Below are positions 26,864-35,244 of a stretch of 64,000 nt of DNA, one piece after another. This DNA comes from Chitinophaga sp. CB10 (GTDB lineage: Bacteria > Bacteroidota > Bacteroidia > Chitinophagales > Chitinophagaceae), in assembly GCA_001870995.2 (NCBI GenBank), contig MLAV02000022.1:8210-72209 (forward strand). Direction: 5' to 3'. The first letter of the stretch is position 1, and the number at the start of each line of letters is the position of its first letter. The notes under the pieces were generated by a model that did not search any database, was not told the origin of the DNA, and worked only from the letters and a program-made list of their open reading frames with translations. A program made the position numbers and the translations under genes.

Positions 26864-27364
26864 TTATCTGTTAACTGAAATAGATAGTGGGTTATCCATA
26901 TCGTCACGTACAGTAACTGCTTCTTTCTTACGCGGACGTTTCACGTTGCTGAGGTCGTCCTCGCTGAAGCCGGGAAAATTCTTTTTTACGAAGAGAAAAT
27001 ACTGTTGCAGCACCTTTGGATCCACCTTGAATGGAAACAGCAGCTCTTTACCGCTCGACTTCAGAAAGTCGCCGGCATTTACTTTACTTTCATTCTGCAG
27101 GTACCATTTGTACAGGTCCACAATCGCTTTTTCCAACTCGGCTTCATCTACCCGCTCTGGAGCATCAGCCCTGGGAAACAATAAAACAAATTCTTCTACG
27201 CGGAGTGGTTTGTTATTGTTGACGGTTTTAGAGTTATTGCGGTTATCGTTGTTATCACCACCGTTTTTATCTCCATTGTTACCTCCGTCTTTAAACCCAG
27301 TGTTGGCATTTGCTGATGCGGCTGCGGCCAAAATCACCAACAGCATAAACAACAGCTTCTTCAT
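26864..27364 (-). CDS. Small secreted Asn/Gly-rich protein of unknown function
   Basis: I take the ATG at 27364 (166 residues, MKKLLFMLLVILAAAASANA); a TTG three codons upstream is less likely. A low-complexity Asn/Asp/Gly/Lys linker (about 22-50) follows the signal peptide. A helical domain then carries LRVEEFVLLFPRADAPERVD, AIVDLYKWYLQNESKV and VLQQYFLFVKKNFPGFSEDD. It ends with a basic stretch (KRPRKKEAVTV). No known family is recognised. It shares a transcript with the YcxB-like gene. Confidence 0.75.
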   Translation of the reverse strand: MKKLLFMLLVILAAAASANANTGFKDGGNNGDKNGGDNNDNRNNSKTVNNNKPLRVEEFVLLFPRADAPERVDEAELEKAIVDLYKWYLQNESKVNAGDFLKSSGKELLFPFKVDPKVLQQYFLFVKKNFPGFSEDDLSNVKRPRKKEAVTVRDDMDNPLSISVNR

Positions 27365-27482
27365 AAGGCGCAAAATTTACGGACTTAAAAATACAATTTA
27401 TTTTGGGATTAAGTTATGTTAAAATTTTTTTCGGGAAAATTGGGCAAAAACTCAAAAAAACGGGCATTTTCATGAAAAAACA

Positions 27483-27507
27483 AAAGCAATGGGCGAACCA
27501 TTGCTTT
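27483..27507 (-). terminator. Intrinsic-terminator-like hairpin
   Basis: AAAGCAATGG and CCATTGCTTT form a 10-bp perfect stem with a 5-base loop. On the minus strand it is followed by TGTTTTTTC. It lies downstream of the TATATTTG box at 27600-27607 and of a possible 15-codon frame starting at 27565, so it may end a short transcript of about 120 nt. Confidence 0.5.
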
Positions 27508-27802
27508 CGAGAGTCATTTACAGTGCGTGAAGATTCACGCGGTGTAGGAATATTTGGTTTTTCATAGGACAGTAACCATAATAAAAATTAATACAATAAC
27601 AAATATATAAAAATTATATCATGATGGCGCGAACGCGCCAAATATTGACGAAAAAGAAAAAATAAAGGCTGTTTTTTCGATTTAGCGAAAAAAAGGCGAC
27701 TTTTTAGAATAAAAATGAAATTGGCAGTCTTCCGGTTCGGATAAACACTGCAAAAAGATAGGAAGCAGAAGTGGGGTAATCCCCCAAAAACAGGTGTTCT
27801 CT

Positions 27803-27835
27803 AAAAAAATAAAAGGGCGCCTAGAAAAGCGCCCT
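27803..27835 (-). terminator. Terminator downstream of the ribonucleotide reductase gene
   Basis: AGGGCGC and GCGCCCT form a 7-bp stem around an 8-base loop, followed on the minus strand by TTTATTTTTTT. This is a textbook intrinsic terminator about 115 bp after the nrdJ stop. Confidence 0.85.
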
Positions 27836-27951
27836 CAATTTGTTACTATCCTATGAAAACCCTATTTGAATACAAAGGTAAGTGCATGTTATTTTTCTTT
27901 GAAATTTTAGAGGCACAATAACATATCATTAACAAGAGTTACAACACTGAA

Positions 27952-30900
27952 TCAGCTACAACCCATGCTGTTGCCGCAATTCAGGCATTTATAACAAGTT
28001 CCCGACCTTACGGTAATATGCCCGCAGGTATTACATGCCGGCGCATCGCTCTGCATGCTCCGCAGGTAATCTTGCGTACTATTTTCACCCTTGTGAGCCG
28101 CCGTAACTGGCTGCTTCGCAGGCTTATGCGGAGATGCCGGCTGCGGCGCTGCAGCGGTCACCCGTATGCTCGACAATTGCGGCCCGGCAGGAGGGAGGTC
28201 CTCCTCCTCTTCCCCCGTATTCCCCGGTCCATCCAGGACGTGCACCAGGTCAGTGCGGCCTAAATACTCATATCCCAAAACCCGGAATATATAATCTATT
28301 AAAGATGTGGCTGATTTAATGTTCGGATGGTCTACCATACCCGCCGGCTCAAACCGGGTAAACACAAACTTATCCACAAACTCCTCCAGCGGCACCCCAT
28401 ACTGCAGCCCAATAGAAACCGCTATGGCAAAGCAGTTCATCAAACTGCGCAGGGTAGAGCCCTCCTTGGCCAGGTCCACGAAGATCTCGCCCAGCGTACC
28501 GTCGTTATACTCGCCCGTACGCACAAAGATGGTCTGCCCGCCCACATTCGCCTTCTGGGTAAACCCGCTCCGCTTAACCGGCAGCGTCTTACGCTCCACA
28601 ATCCGGGATAACTGGCGTTTTAGGGTGGTATCCTTACTGGCAATCATCCGCTTGTTCACCTCCTCCAGCAGCTCGTCAATGCTCAGCTCATCCAGGTTGA
28701 TCATCTGCGAAGCTTCCGCCGGCGCCTCGGCTTTCTTCTTTTTGTCACTCTTATTGCTCAGCGGCTGGCTCAACTTACTGCCATCCCGGTACAACGCGCA
28801 GGCTTTCAGCCCCAGCTCCCAACTGAGCATATAGGCATCCGCAATCTCCGCTACCTCCGCCTCATGCGGTAAATTGATGGTTTTGGAAATTGCCCCTGAA
28901 ATAAACGGTTGGGTGGCCGCCATCATGCGGATATGCCCGTGCGGATGTATATACCGCTTCCCGGTCTTGCCGCATTTATTGGCGCAGTCAAATACCGGCA
29001 AATGTTCCGCTTTCAGATACGGCGCCCCTTCCACGGTCATCGTGCCGCATACATAATCGTTGGCAGCTTCTATCTCCTCGTCAGTAAAGCCCAGGGCATG
29101 CAGTAAGCTGAACTCCAGGTTAAAATATTCTTCCGGCTTATAGCCCAAACGCTGCAAACACTCTTCTCCAAGGGTATGCACATTGAACACAAAAGAGATA
29201 TCAAAAGAGGAAGCAACGGCATTATCCAGCTTCTTCAGCTCCTCGGCTATAAAACCTTTCTCGGACAGCGTCTGGTGGTTGATATAAGGCGCGCCTGCAA
29301 AGGAACCTGTACCCCTGGCGTAATCCACAATCGCTTTGATTTCAGCAGGGGAGTAGCCCAAATGCTCCAGCGCAGAAGGAATGGACTGGTTGATAATCTT
29401 GAAATACCCGCCGCCGGACAGCTTCTTGAACTTCACGAGGGCAAAATCAGGTTCCACCCCGGTAGTATCACAATCCATGACCAACCCGATAGTGCCGGTT
29501 GGAGCGATAACGGTAGCCTGTGCATTCCGGTACCCATAGATCTCCCCTAACTTAACCGCTTCATCCCATGCCTTGGTGGCTGCCTTCAGCAGGTAATCCG
29601 GGCAATGCATGGCATTGATGCCCTGGGGCTTGATTTCCAGCCCTTCATAGGCATCCACGGCATCGTAGGCCGCCGCACGGTGGTTGCGCATCACCCGCAG
29701 CATATCCTCCTTGTTTTCCTGGTACCGCGCAAACGCGCCCAGGTGGGCCGCCATCTCCGCGGAGGTCTTGTAGGCGATGCCCGTCATGATGGCCGTAATA
29801 GCCCCGGCAATCCCCCGGGCCTCCTCGCTGTCATACGCAATGCCGCTCACCATCAGCATGGACCCCAGGTTCGCAAATCCCAGGCCCAGCGTACGGTAAT
29901 CGTAACTCAGCTGCGCCACTTCCTTCGACGGGAACTGCGCCATCAATACGGATATTTCCAGTACCACCGTCCATAACCGCACGGTGTATTCAAAACCCTC
30001 CACATCAAATAAATTGCTGCTTTCATCGTAAAAGCGGCGCAGGTTTACAGAGGCCAGGTTGCAGGCCGTATTATCCAGGAACATATATTCCGAACAGGGG
30101 TTGGACGCATTGATACGCCCGCCTTTCGGACAGGTATGCCACTCGTTGATCGTAGTATCGTACTGCGTGCCGGGATCGGCGCAGCGCCAGGCCGCATAGG
30201 CAATCTGGTCCCAAAGCTCCCGGGCCTTTACGGACTTCACCGGCTTGCCCGTAGTGCGCGCAATCAGGTCCCAGTCGGTATCTGCCTGCAAACGCCTGAA
30301 AAACTCATTAGGAATTCGAACGGAGTTATTGGAATTTTGCCCGGATACCGTCCTGTAAGCCTCTCCCTCATAATCAGAAGAATAGCCGGCGGCAATCAAT
30401 GCGCCAACCTTCTTTTCCTCTTCCACCTTCCAGTTGATGAAATCCATGATCTCCGGATGATCCAGGTCCAGGCAAACCATCTTGGCCGCCCGGCGGGTGG
30501 TTCCGCCGGATTTGATCGCGCCCGCAGCACGGTCCCCGATTTTGAGGAAACTCATTAAACCGCTGCTGGTACCGCCGCCACTGAGCTTTTCACCCTCCCC
30601 GCGGATCTGTGAAAAATTCGTTCCTACGCCGGAACCATATTTGAATATCCGCGCTTCCCGCATCCAGAGGTCCATAATGCCGCCGTCATTTACCAGGTCG
30701 TCCGATACGCTGAGAATAAAGCAGGCATGGGGCTGCGGACGTTCGTATGCGGAAGTGGACTTTTCAAGTTTCCCTGTATTTTGCTCCACGTAATAGTGGC
30801 CCTGGGGCTTGCCCTTAATACCGTAGCTCTCATACAAACCGGTGTTGAACCACTGGGGCGAGTTAGGCACACAACCCTGGTTCAGCATACAATACACCAG

Positions 30901-31263
30901 CTCATCATAAAATATCTGGGCATCCCGGGGAGATGCAAAGTACCCGTATTTTTCGCCCCAAACGCGCCAGCAATTAGCCATCCGGTGTACGACCTGCTTT
31001 ACGGACGTTTCCCTTCCAAGACTGCCGTCAGGCTGGGGTACGCCTGCTTTTCTAAAATATTTCTGCGCAAGAATATCCGTGGCTATCTGCGACCATCCTA
31101 CCGGAACCTCCACATTATTCATTTCAAATACAATATCACCACCGGGGTTCCTGATAACAGAAGTCCGAAAGTCATATTCAAACTGCTCATAAGGGCTCAT
31201 GCCCGCCTTGGTGTACTGACGTGTAAACTCAAGACCGGCTTCCCTGTTTGCTGGATTTTTCAT
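27952..31263 (-). CDS. nrdJ: Adenosylcobalamin-dependent (class II) ribonucleotide reductase
   Basis: It reduces ribonucleotides to deoxyribonucleotides using a B12-derived radical, needs no oxygen and has no beta subunit. I use the ATG at 31263 (1103 residues), because the 34 upstream codons are unlike the family. Active-site residues are visible: C191 in ACFILSVSDDL (first redox cysteine), N388-P-C390-S-E392 (thiyl radical cysteine with Asn and Glu), and C401 in ACNLASVNL (second redox cysteine). Glycine-rich GSGVGTNFSQIRGEGEKLSG and APTGTIGL loops are present. A TSCPD domain lies around 860-990, and the C-terminal tail has the cysteine clusters CNTCG and CYKCLNCGNSMGC, which re-reduce the active site. 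It is a single-gene unit with its own terminator. No B12 riboswitch was seen upstream. Confidence 0.95.
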   Translation of the reverse strand: MKNPANREAGLEFTRQYTKAGMSPYEQFEYDFRTSVIRNPGGDIVFEMNNVEVPVGWSQIATDILAQKYFRKAGVPQPDGSLGRETSVKQVVHRMANCWRVWGEKYGYFASPRDAQIFYDELVYCMLNQGCVPNSPQWFNTGLYESYGIKGKPQGHYYVEQNTGKLEKSTSAYERPQPHACFILSVSDDLVNDGGIMDLWMREARIFKYGSGVGTNFSQIRGEGEKLSGGGTSSGLMSFLKIGDRAAGAIKSGGTTRRAAKMVCLDLDHPEIMDFINWKVEEEKKVGALIAAGYSSDYEGEAYRTVSGQNSNNSVRIPNEFFRRLQADTDWDLIARTTGKPVKSVKARELWDQIAYAAWRCADPGTQYDTTINEWHTCPKGGRINASNPCSEYMFLDNTACNLASVNLRRFYDESSNLFDVEGFEYTVRLWTVVLEISVLMAQFPSKEVAQLSYDYRTLGLGFANLGSMLMVSGIAYDSEEARGIAGAITAIMTGIAYKTSAEMAAHLGAFARYQENKEDMLRVMRNHRAAAYDAVDAYEGLEIKPQGINAMHCPDYLLKAATKAWDEAVKLGEIYGYRNAQATVIAPTGTIGLVMDCDTTGVEPDFALVKFKKLSGGGYFKIINQSIPSALEHLGYSPAEIKAIVDYARGTGSFAGAPYINHQTLSEKGFIAEELKKLDNAVASSFDISFVFNVHTLGEECLQRLGYKPEEYFNLEFSLLHALGFTDEEIEAANDYVCGTMTVEGAPYLKAEHLPVFDCANKCGKTGKRYIHPHGHIRMMAATQPFISGAISKTINLPHEAEVAEIADAYMLSWELGLKACALYRDGSKLSQPLSNKSDKKKKAEAPAEASQMINLDELSIDELLEEVNKRMIASKDTTLKRQLSRIVERKTLPVKRSGFTQKANVGGQTIFVRTGEYNDGTLGEIFVDLAKEGSTLRSLMNCFAIAVSIGLQYGVPLEEFVDKFVFTRFEPAGMVDHPNIKSATSLIDYIFRVLGYEYLGRTDLVHVLDGPGNTGEEEEDLPPAGPQLSSIRVTAAAPQPASPHKPAKQPVTAAHKGENSTQDYLRSMQSDAPACNTCGHITVRSGTCYKCLNCGNSMGCS

Positions 31264-31366
31264 GCTGGTACATTGATTAGGATTATACAATACTTGGTTA
31301 CTGTGTGTGGGCGTTACTAAAATTAATTTTTTAATCGCGGAGGACAACGCATTTATTTTGCACAAC

Positions 31367-31384
31367 TTGTGGATAATTCCACAA
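31367..31384. promoter_or_regulatory. Palindrome containing a DnaA-box consensus
   Basis: TTGTGGA (31367-31373) and TCCACAA (31378-31384) are exact complements around TAAT. The 9-mer at 31368-31376 equals the consensus DnaA box on the minus strand. About 0.5 such 9-mers would be expected by chance in a window of this size, so only its place before a ribonucleotide reductase gene makes it interesting. Confidence 0.35.
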
Positions 31385-31570
31385 ACTCTTTCAGGGGCTG
31401 AATTGTTATTTAAGACCTGACTTTCCGGACGTTTTCCGGCTTAAAATTTGCCGTAAAAAACGCATTAGGAATATGTTACTTATATGCAGCTATTTATCAT
31501 GCTATTCATGAATAAAAAATGAATGTCATGCATATTTATTTATCAATGTAGGTTATTAATAAAAAAATTA

Positions 31571-31578
31571 TACATTTG
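31571..31578 (+). promoter_or_regulatory. -7 box of the GGGP synthase gene
   Basis: TACATTTG fits TAnnTTTG exactly and lies 25 bases before the chosen ATG. No good TTTG is found 19 bases upstream. It excludes the longer start at 31523. Confidence 0.5.
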
Positions 31579-31603
31579 CGACAACCGGAACAATGCGCTA
31601 TTG

Positions 31604-32365
31604 ATGTACAATAAAATATACAATTCGTTCATCGAAAGAAAGGCTAAGAAGGAAAAAGCGTTTGCGGTATTGATTGATCCTGACAAGGTAACCCCTTCCG
31701 GGATTATTGAGCTGGCCGCTAAATGCACCGCTGCTAAAGTAGACTACATCTTCCTTGGCGGCAGCCTTGTTATTACCGATCATTTGGATGAGTGTGTTCA
31801 ACAACTTAAAGCCAGTTGCGATATCCCGGTTGTACTATTCCCGGGCAGCCCATCGCAGGTATCACGCTACGCAGATGCGCTGTTGTACTTATCCATGATC
31901 TCAGGCCGTAATCCTGAATTACTGATAGGTCAGCACGTAGTATCCGCCGCGGCCGTAAAAAAGAGCGGCCTGGAAGTCATCTCCACCGGCTATATGGTGA
32001 TAGACGGCGGCGCGCCTACTACCGTTTCCTACATCAGCAACGCTACTCCCATTCCTTCCGATAAGGCAGATATCGCCATGTGCACCGCCATGGCCGGCGA
32101 AATGCTGGGCATGAAGGTGATTTATATGGACGCAGGCAGCGGCGCCCGCATCCCCATTTCTGAAAGCATGATCAGCAGAGTGGCCAGCCAGGTAAGCGCC
32201 CCCATCATCGTGGGCGGCGGCATCCGCGATGCGGAAAAAGCCTATCTGAATTGCAAAGCCGGCGCGGATATCATCGTGGTAGGTAACGCCATCGAAAACG
32301 ACCTCTCCCTGATCAAAGAACTCGCAGATGCTGTTCACTCCGTAACAGCCCCTGTAAAAGCATAA
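31604..32365 (+). CDS. Geranylgeranylglyceryl/heptaprenylglyceryl phosphate synthase family
   Basis: This family joins a polyprenyl diphosphate to sn-glycerol-1-phosphate, the first committed step to archaeal-type ether lipids, in a TIM barrel. I use the ATG at 31604 (253 residues), because the -7 box lies just upstream and the extra codons are unlike the family. Motifs: AVLIDPDKVTPSG, YIFLGGSLVITDHLDECV, PVVLFPGSPSQVSRYADALL, YLSMISGRNPELLIGQHV, YMDAGSGARIPIS, IIVGGGIRDAEKA and ADIIVVGNAIE, i.e. the standard phosphate- and glycerol-binding loops. Group II members from Bacteroidota, including one from Chitinophaga pinensis, are known as active GGGP synthases. Whether the cell makes ether lipids from the product is not shown by this window. 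Confidence 0.92.
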   Translation: MYNKIYNSFIERKAKKEKAFAVLIDPDKVTPSGIIELAAKCTAAKVDYIFLGGSLVITDHLDECVQQLKASCDIPVVLFPGSPSQVSRYADALLYLSMISGRNPELLIGQHVVSAAAVKKSGLEVISTGYMVIDGGAPTTVSYISNATPIPSDKADIAMCTAMAGEMLGMKVIYMDAGSGARIPISESMISRVASQVSAPIIVGGGIRDAEKAYLNCKAGADIIVVGNAIENDLSLIKELADAVHSVTAPVKA

Positions 32366-32395
32366 TATTAAGATCTGATCTAAAACGCAAATAAG

Positions 32396-32422
32396 AAAGG
32401 GCTACGGATTCCGTAGCCCTTT
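32396..32422. terminator. Bidirectional terminator between converging genes
   Basis: AAAGGGCTACGG and CCGTAGCCCTTT form a 12-bp perfect stem with a 3-base loop, 30 bp after the GGGP synthase stop and 28 bp from the AhpD-like stop. The A- and T-rich ends let it serve both strands. Confidence 0.8.
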
Positions 32423-32450
32423 CACATAGTATAACCCCTTCGTTGGCTCA

Positions 32451-32903
32451 TTATCCTAAACTGCCTACTACATAACCACCGGGAACTGTGTGGAACGCAC
32501 GGTTCAGCATATTCCAGGAATTGATGGTCACCACCGCCAGGGTAATGTCCACAATCTGCGCCTTGCTAAAGTGTTTTGCCAGGTTGTTGAAGGTTTCGTC
32601 TGAAACATTCATGGCAGTGGCTTCCTCCGTATAGGCCAGCACAGCGCGTTCCGCCTCACTGTAATAAGGGCACTCCCTCCAGGCGCTTAAGGAATATAAA
32701 CGCTGCGGGTCCTCCCCGAGATGAATGGCATCTTTCCAATGCATATCCAAACAAAATGCACAATCATTGATCTGAGAAGCGCGGAACTTGATCAGTTCCT
32801 GCAACAGCGGATCCAGGCCGGATTTCTTAACATACATACCGGTTTTGAACAGGCCGTCCATGGCGCCTTTATTGGCATCTTCAAATTTGATTCTTGCTTC
32901 CAT
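32451..32903 (-). CDS. Carboxymuconolactone decarboxylase/AhpD-like protein
   Basis: The 150-residue all-helical protein carries the AhpD redox motif: C48-AF-C51 followed by H55 (DCAFCLDMHWKDA), preceded by FRASQIN. AhpD-type proteins are thiol-dependent hydroperoxidases or their partners. Downstream comes the usual AWRECPYYSEAERAVLAYTE segment and TLAVVTINSWNMLNRAF. The length fits the alkylhydroperoxidase AhpD core family. It is a single gene ended by the terminator at 32396. A role in peroxide or xenobiotic stress is inferred from the family. Confidence 0.9.
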   Translation of the reverse strand: MEARIKFEDANKGAMDGLFKTGMYVKKSGLDPLLQELIKFRASQINDCAFCLDMHWKDAIHLGEDPQRLYSLSAWRECPYYSEAERAVLAYTEEATAMNVSDETFNNLAKHFSKAQIVDITLAVVTINSWNMLNRAFHTVPGGYVVGSLG

Positions 32904-33061
32904 GATGTTGAAATTTTTATAGTTAATGTTTTAATGTCGGTGAACACTAACAAGACAAACTTCAACACCTAAACGTGACAACTACCGCCAAAAATTTTTA
33001 AACTTTTTCATAAAAAACGGATAATCAACAATTTGCGCGAATAAAAAAATTTCGCAGGCGC

Positions 33062-33091
33062 AAAAAAGGGCCTCCGGGAAACCGGAAGCCC
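33062..33091 (-). terminator. Terminator of the LytS/LytTR operon
   Basis: On the minus strand GGGCTTCCGG and CCGGAGGCCC pair, with one mismatch, around a TTTC loop and are followed by TTTTTT. It lies about 70 bp after the response-regulator stop. Confidence 0.75.
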
Positions 33092-33162
33092 TAATATTTT
33101 GTTTAGCAACTTTACAAGCACGGTCTATGCCGTCTTATTTTTACAACACACTTTAGATCAGA

Positions 33163-33891
33163 TCAGAGACTCATCATCTCCTTAAATTTCACCGCCTGTC
33201 TGCGGCTTACTTCAATTTTTTCACCGCCGCGCATTTCCAGCAATAACCCACCGTTGAAATAGGTGTCTATTTTTTCGATCATGCGCAGGTTGACAATATG
33301 CTTACGGTTGGCACGGAAAAATACCCGCTCATCCAGGCGCTCTTCCAGCGCGTTAAGCGATTTCAGGATCAACGGCTTGTTAGCCTCGAAATACACCCTG
33401 GCGTAGTTACCTACACTCTCAAACAGGCGGATTTCCTGGAGCTTTACAAACCAGCAGCGATCCCCGTCTTTAACAAACACCTGGTCGCTCTCGGACAACA
33501 TTGTGCGCACAGCCCCGGTGGCCGCCATACGTTCTTTTTCATCCTGCTGATGCAGCTTGTGAATAGCATCCGCCAGTCGCTTCGGCTCCACCGGCTTCAG
33601 CAGGTAGTCCAGCGCATTGTACTCAAATGCTTTCAAAGCATATTCATCATAGGCAGTCGTGAAAATCACCTGTGGCGTCTTTTCCAGTTCTGCAAGCAAC
33701 TCAAACCCGGTCTTATCCGGCATCTGTATGTCGAGGAACAACAGGTCAGGATGCAATGTTTCAATCTTCTCGATACCATCCTTCGCATTCACGGCTTCTC
33801 CTACCACAACAATCTCCGGATGGTCAGCAAGCAGCTTTTTTAACTCACTCCTGGCCAGGCGTTCATCATCAATTATCAATGCTTTTTTCAT
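33163..33891 (-). CDS. LytTR family response regulator
   Basis: A cytoplasmic transcription factor of 242 residues, starting at the ATG at 33891 (MKKALIIDDERLA). The receiver domain covers residues 1-120, with acidic pocket D8-D9, phospho-acceptor D54 (LLFLDIQMPDKTG), T82 (FTTAYDEYA) and K102 (DYLLKPVEP). The LytTR DNA-binding domain covers about 140-240 (FVKLQEIRLFESVGNYARVY, FFRANRKHIVNL, GEKIEVSRRQAVKFKEM). It is encoded 95 bp after the LytS-like kinase and shares its operon. The two form a two-component system whose stimulus is unknown. Confidence 0.95.
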   Translation of the reverse strand: MKKALIIDDERLARSELKKLLADHPEIVVVGEAVNAKDGIEKIETLHPDLLFLDIQMPDKTGFELLAELEKTPQVIFTTAYDEYALKAFEYNALDYLLKPVEPKRLADAIHKLHQQDEKERMAATGAVRTMLSESDQVFVKDGDRCWFVKLQEIRLFESVGNYARVYFEANKPLILKSLNALEERLDERVFFRANRKHIVNLRMIEKIDTYFNGGLLLEMRGGEKIEVSRRQAVKFKEMMSL

Positions 33892-33986
33892 TGGCAATAT
33901 GAAGTTTGGTTGATGAATAATTTTTTTAATACAAATATGCCGTACCCGGATCACTCCAGCTACAGCGGTTTATTCCTAAAGTTAAG

Positions 33987-35000
33987 TTACAATATCGGCA
34001 TCACGACCTTGGCCTCCACCAGGTCCCCGCTCTTATTCCGGATCTCAAAGGAAGCCCGGTTGCCGAATAGCAAACTCAGTCGCTGACGGGTACTTTCGAG
34101 CCCAAAACCATGCCCGTTTTTGGACTTTTCCACAAACTGACCGGTGTTTTCAATCATGATTTCATGCTGTAAACCCTTCAATTTGGAACTGATATAGACG
34201 TATCCGCCGCTGATTTCTTTCGAAATCCCGTGTTTTATGGCATTTTCCACCAAAGTTTGCAACATCATCGGCGGCACCTGCAAGCTCAGCGTGTCCGGAT
34301 CAATATCGTAGCTTACCTGCAATCGCTCCTCAAACCGGATCGTTTCCAGGGCCAGGTAATCCTTTACAATATTCAGCTCTTTTTCCAGGCTCACCGTTTC
34401 CGACTTCTCCGCCGCCATGGAGCTGCGAAGGATGTTGGACAGCTCCGTGATCGCCGTCCTGGCCCGCTGGGGATTCTCATCCACCAGCGCCCTTATACTG
34501 TTTAAGGCATTGAATATGAAATGCGGATTCAGCTGCGCCTTGATCGTTTTCAGCTCCAGCTCCTTCACCGTAGCCCGCAAAGTCAGCTGATCCAACTGCT
34601 CTATCCTGAGCTTTTCCACATAGTGATACAGGAAATAAATCCCCCACCAGGGCGCCAGGATCAGGTAAAAGGTCATTAACCCCGCCAGTATATCCGTCAC
34701 CTCGTCCCGCAATACATACAGCACCGCCAGGTAATACACGGCATACATCAGCGAGCCGGAGCCAATCAGCATCGCAAAGAACACGAGCAACTGTTTATTC
34801 TGCGGGTACGACTGCCAGTCCAGCCTCCGGATCAGTAACCGGAATACATGAGTGGCCACCAACCCCGCCAGCATAATCGTAAATAAGCGCTGAAAATAGA
34901 TTTCCGTCGTCTTCCCCTGAGCAGCATAGGTATTTAACAGAAAATACGCTGACCACCCTAAGACCTGGCATAACCAATATTTCGAAATATGCTTAAACAT
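33987..35000 (-). CDS. LytS-family sensor histidine kinase
   Basis: The 337-residue inner-membrane kinase has four predicted transmembrane helices (about residues 8-28, 38-58, 70-92, 100-128), with only short loops for sensing. The His_kinase domain follows: H160 in LNPHFIFNALNSIRALVDEN is the phospho-acceptor. The HATPase domain has VPPMMLQTLVENAIKHGIS (N box) and GHGFGLESTRQRL (G box). It phosphorylates the LytTR regulator encoded next. A good promoter lies at 35031-35061. This pair is typical of Bacteroidota; the signal is unknown. Confidence 0.95.
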   Translation of the reverse strand: MFKHISKYWLCQVLGWSAYFLLNTYAAQGKTTEIYFQRLFTIMLAGLVATHVFRLLIRRLDWQSYPQNKQLLVFFAMLIGSGSLMYAVYYLAVLYVLRDEVTDILAGLMTFYLILAPWWGIYFLYHYVEKLRIEQLDQLTLRATVKELELKTIKAQLNPHFIFNALNSIRALVDENPQRARTAITELSNILRSSMAAEKSETVSLEKELNIVKDYLALETIRFEERLQVSYDIDPDTLSLQVPPMMLQTLVENAIKHGISKEISGGYVYISSKLKGLQHEIMIENTGQFVEKSKNGHGFGLESTRQRLSLLFGNRASFEIRNKSGDLVEAKVVMPIL

Positions 35001-35030
35001 TTATATAAGTTCGTGTACTTCCCGTATAGC

Positions 35031-35061
35031 CAAATATACTTTTCGGGGGTCCAGCTTAAAA
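35031..35061 (-). promoter_or_regulatory. Promoter of the LytS/LytTR operon
   Basis: TATATTTG (35031-35038) fits TAnnTTTG and is preceded after 19 bases by TTTT (35058-35061) on the minus strand. The ATG at 35000 is about 25 nt after the predicted start. Confidence 0.6.
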
Positions 35062-35207
35062 CCTAATTGTTACCAATGGCCCGTAGCATGGTTAACTGGT
35101 TCGGATGGCAGGTCCTAAAGCCTGATGCGGCAATTTCACCCAAGTTCCGTAAATTTAGGAAACTATCAGCTTGTCAACAAACCGTCAACCAGAACCGCTT
35201 TTTTACG

Positions 35208-35215
35208 TATTTTTG
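35208..35215 (+). promoter_or_regulatory. -7 box of dxs
   Basis: TATTTTTG fits TAnnTTTG, 30 bases before the dxs ATG. No TTTG is found at the right distance upstream, so the -33 element is weak. Confidence 0.5.
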
Positions 35216-35244
35216 TTCTTTAATAAAAACCCTGAGCCATTATT

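Larger units (their letters stand above)
27365..27951. other. Gene-free, AT-rich, hairpin-dense spacer
   Basis: This is the largest clearly gene-free stretch. It contains two terminator-like hairpins, perfect short palindromes (GCGTGAA/TTCACGC at about 27525-27540, TGGCGCG/CGCGCCA at about 27625-27640, TTTTTTCG/CGAAAAAA near 27673-27694), two perfect -7 boxes on the minus strand (27600-27607 TATATTTG, 27873-27880 TACCTTTG), and an inverted pair of an 18-base motif, GTTACT(A/G)TCCTATGAAAA, with outer limits near 27561 and 27859. Small RNAs or tiny peptides are possible; none is proven. Confidence 0.5.
31264..31603. other. Divergent control region between nrdJ and the GGGP synthase gene
   Basis: The 340 bases contain an 18-bp palindrome at 31367-31384 (TTGTGGA-TAAT-TCCACAA). 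This includes TTATCCACA on the minus strand, the DnaA-box consensus, about 105 bp upstream of the nrdJ ATG. A perfect -7 box TACATTTG for the rightward gene lies at 31571-31578. No convincing -7 box was found for nrdJ. Confidence 0.55.

Noticed and set aside
28370..28378. Second perfect TTATCCACA (DnaA box) within nrdJ
   Set aside because: It lies in conserved coding sequence (…DKF…), so the match is explained by the protein.
31264..31522. Cobalamin riboswitch before nrdJ
   Set aside because: No B12-box-like GCCACTG segment or long structured leader is visible.
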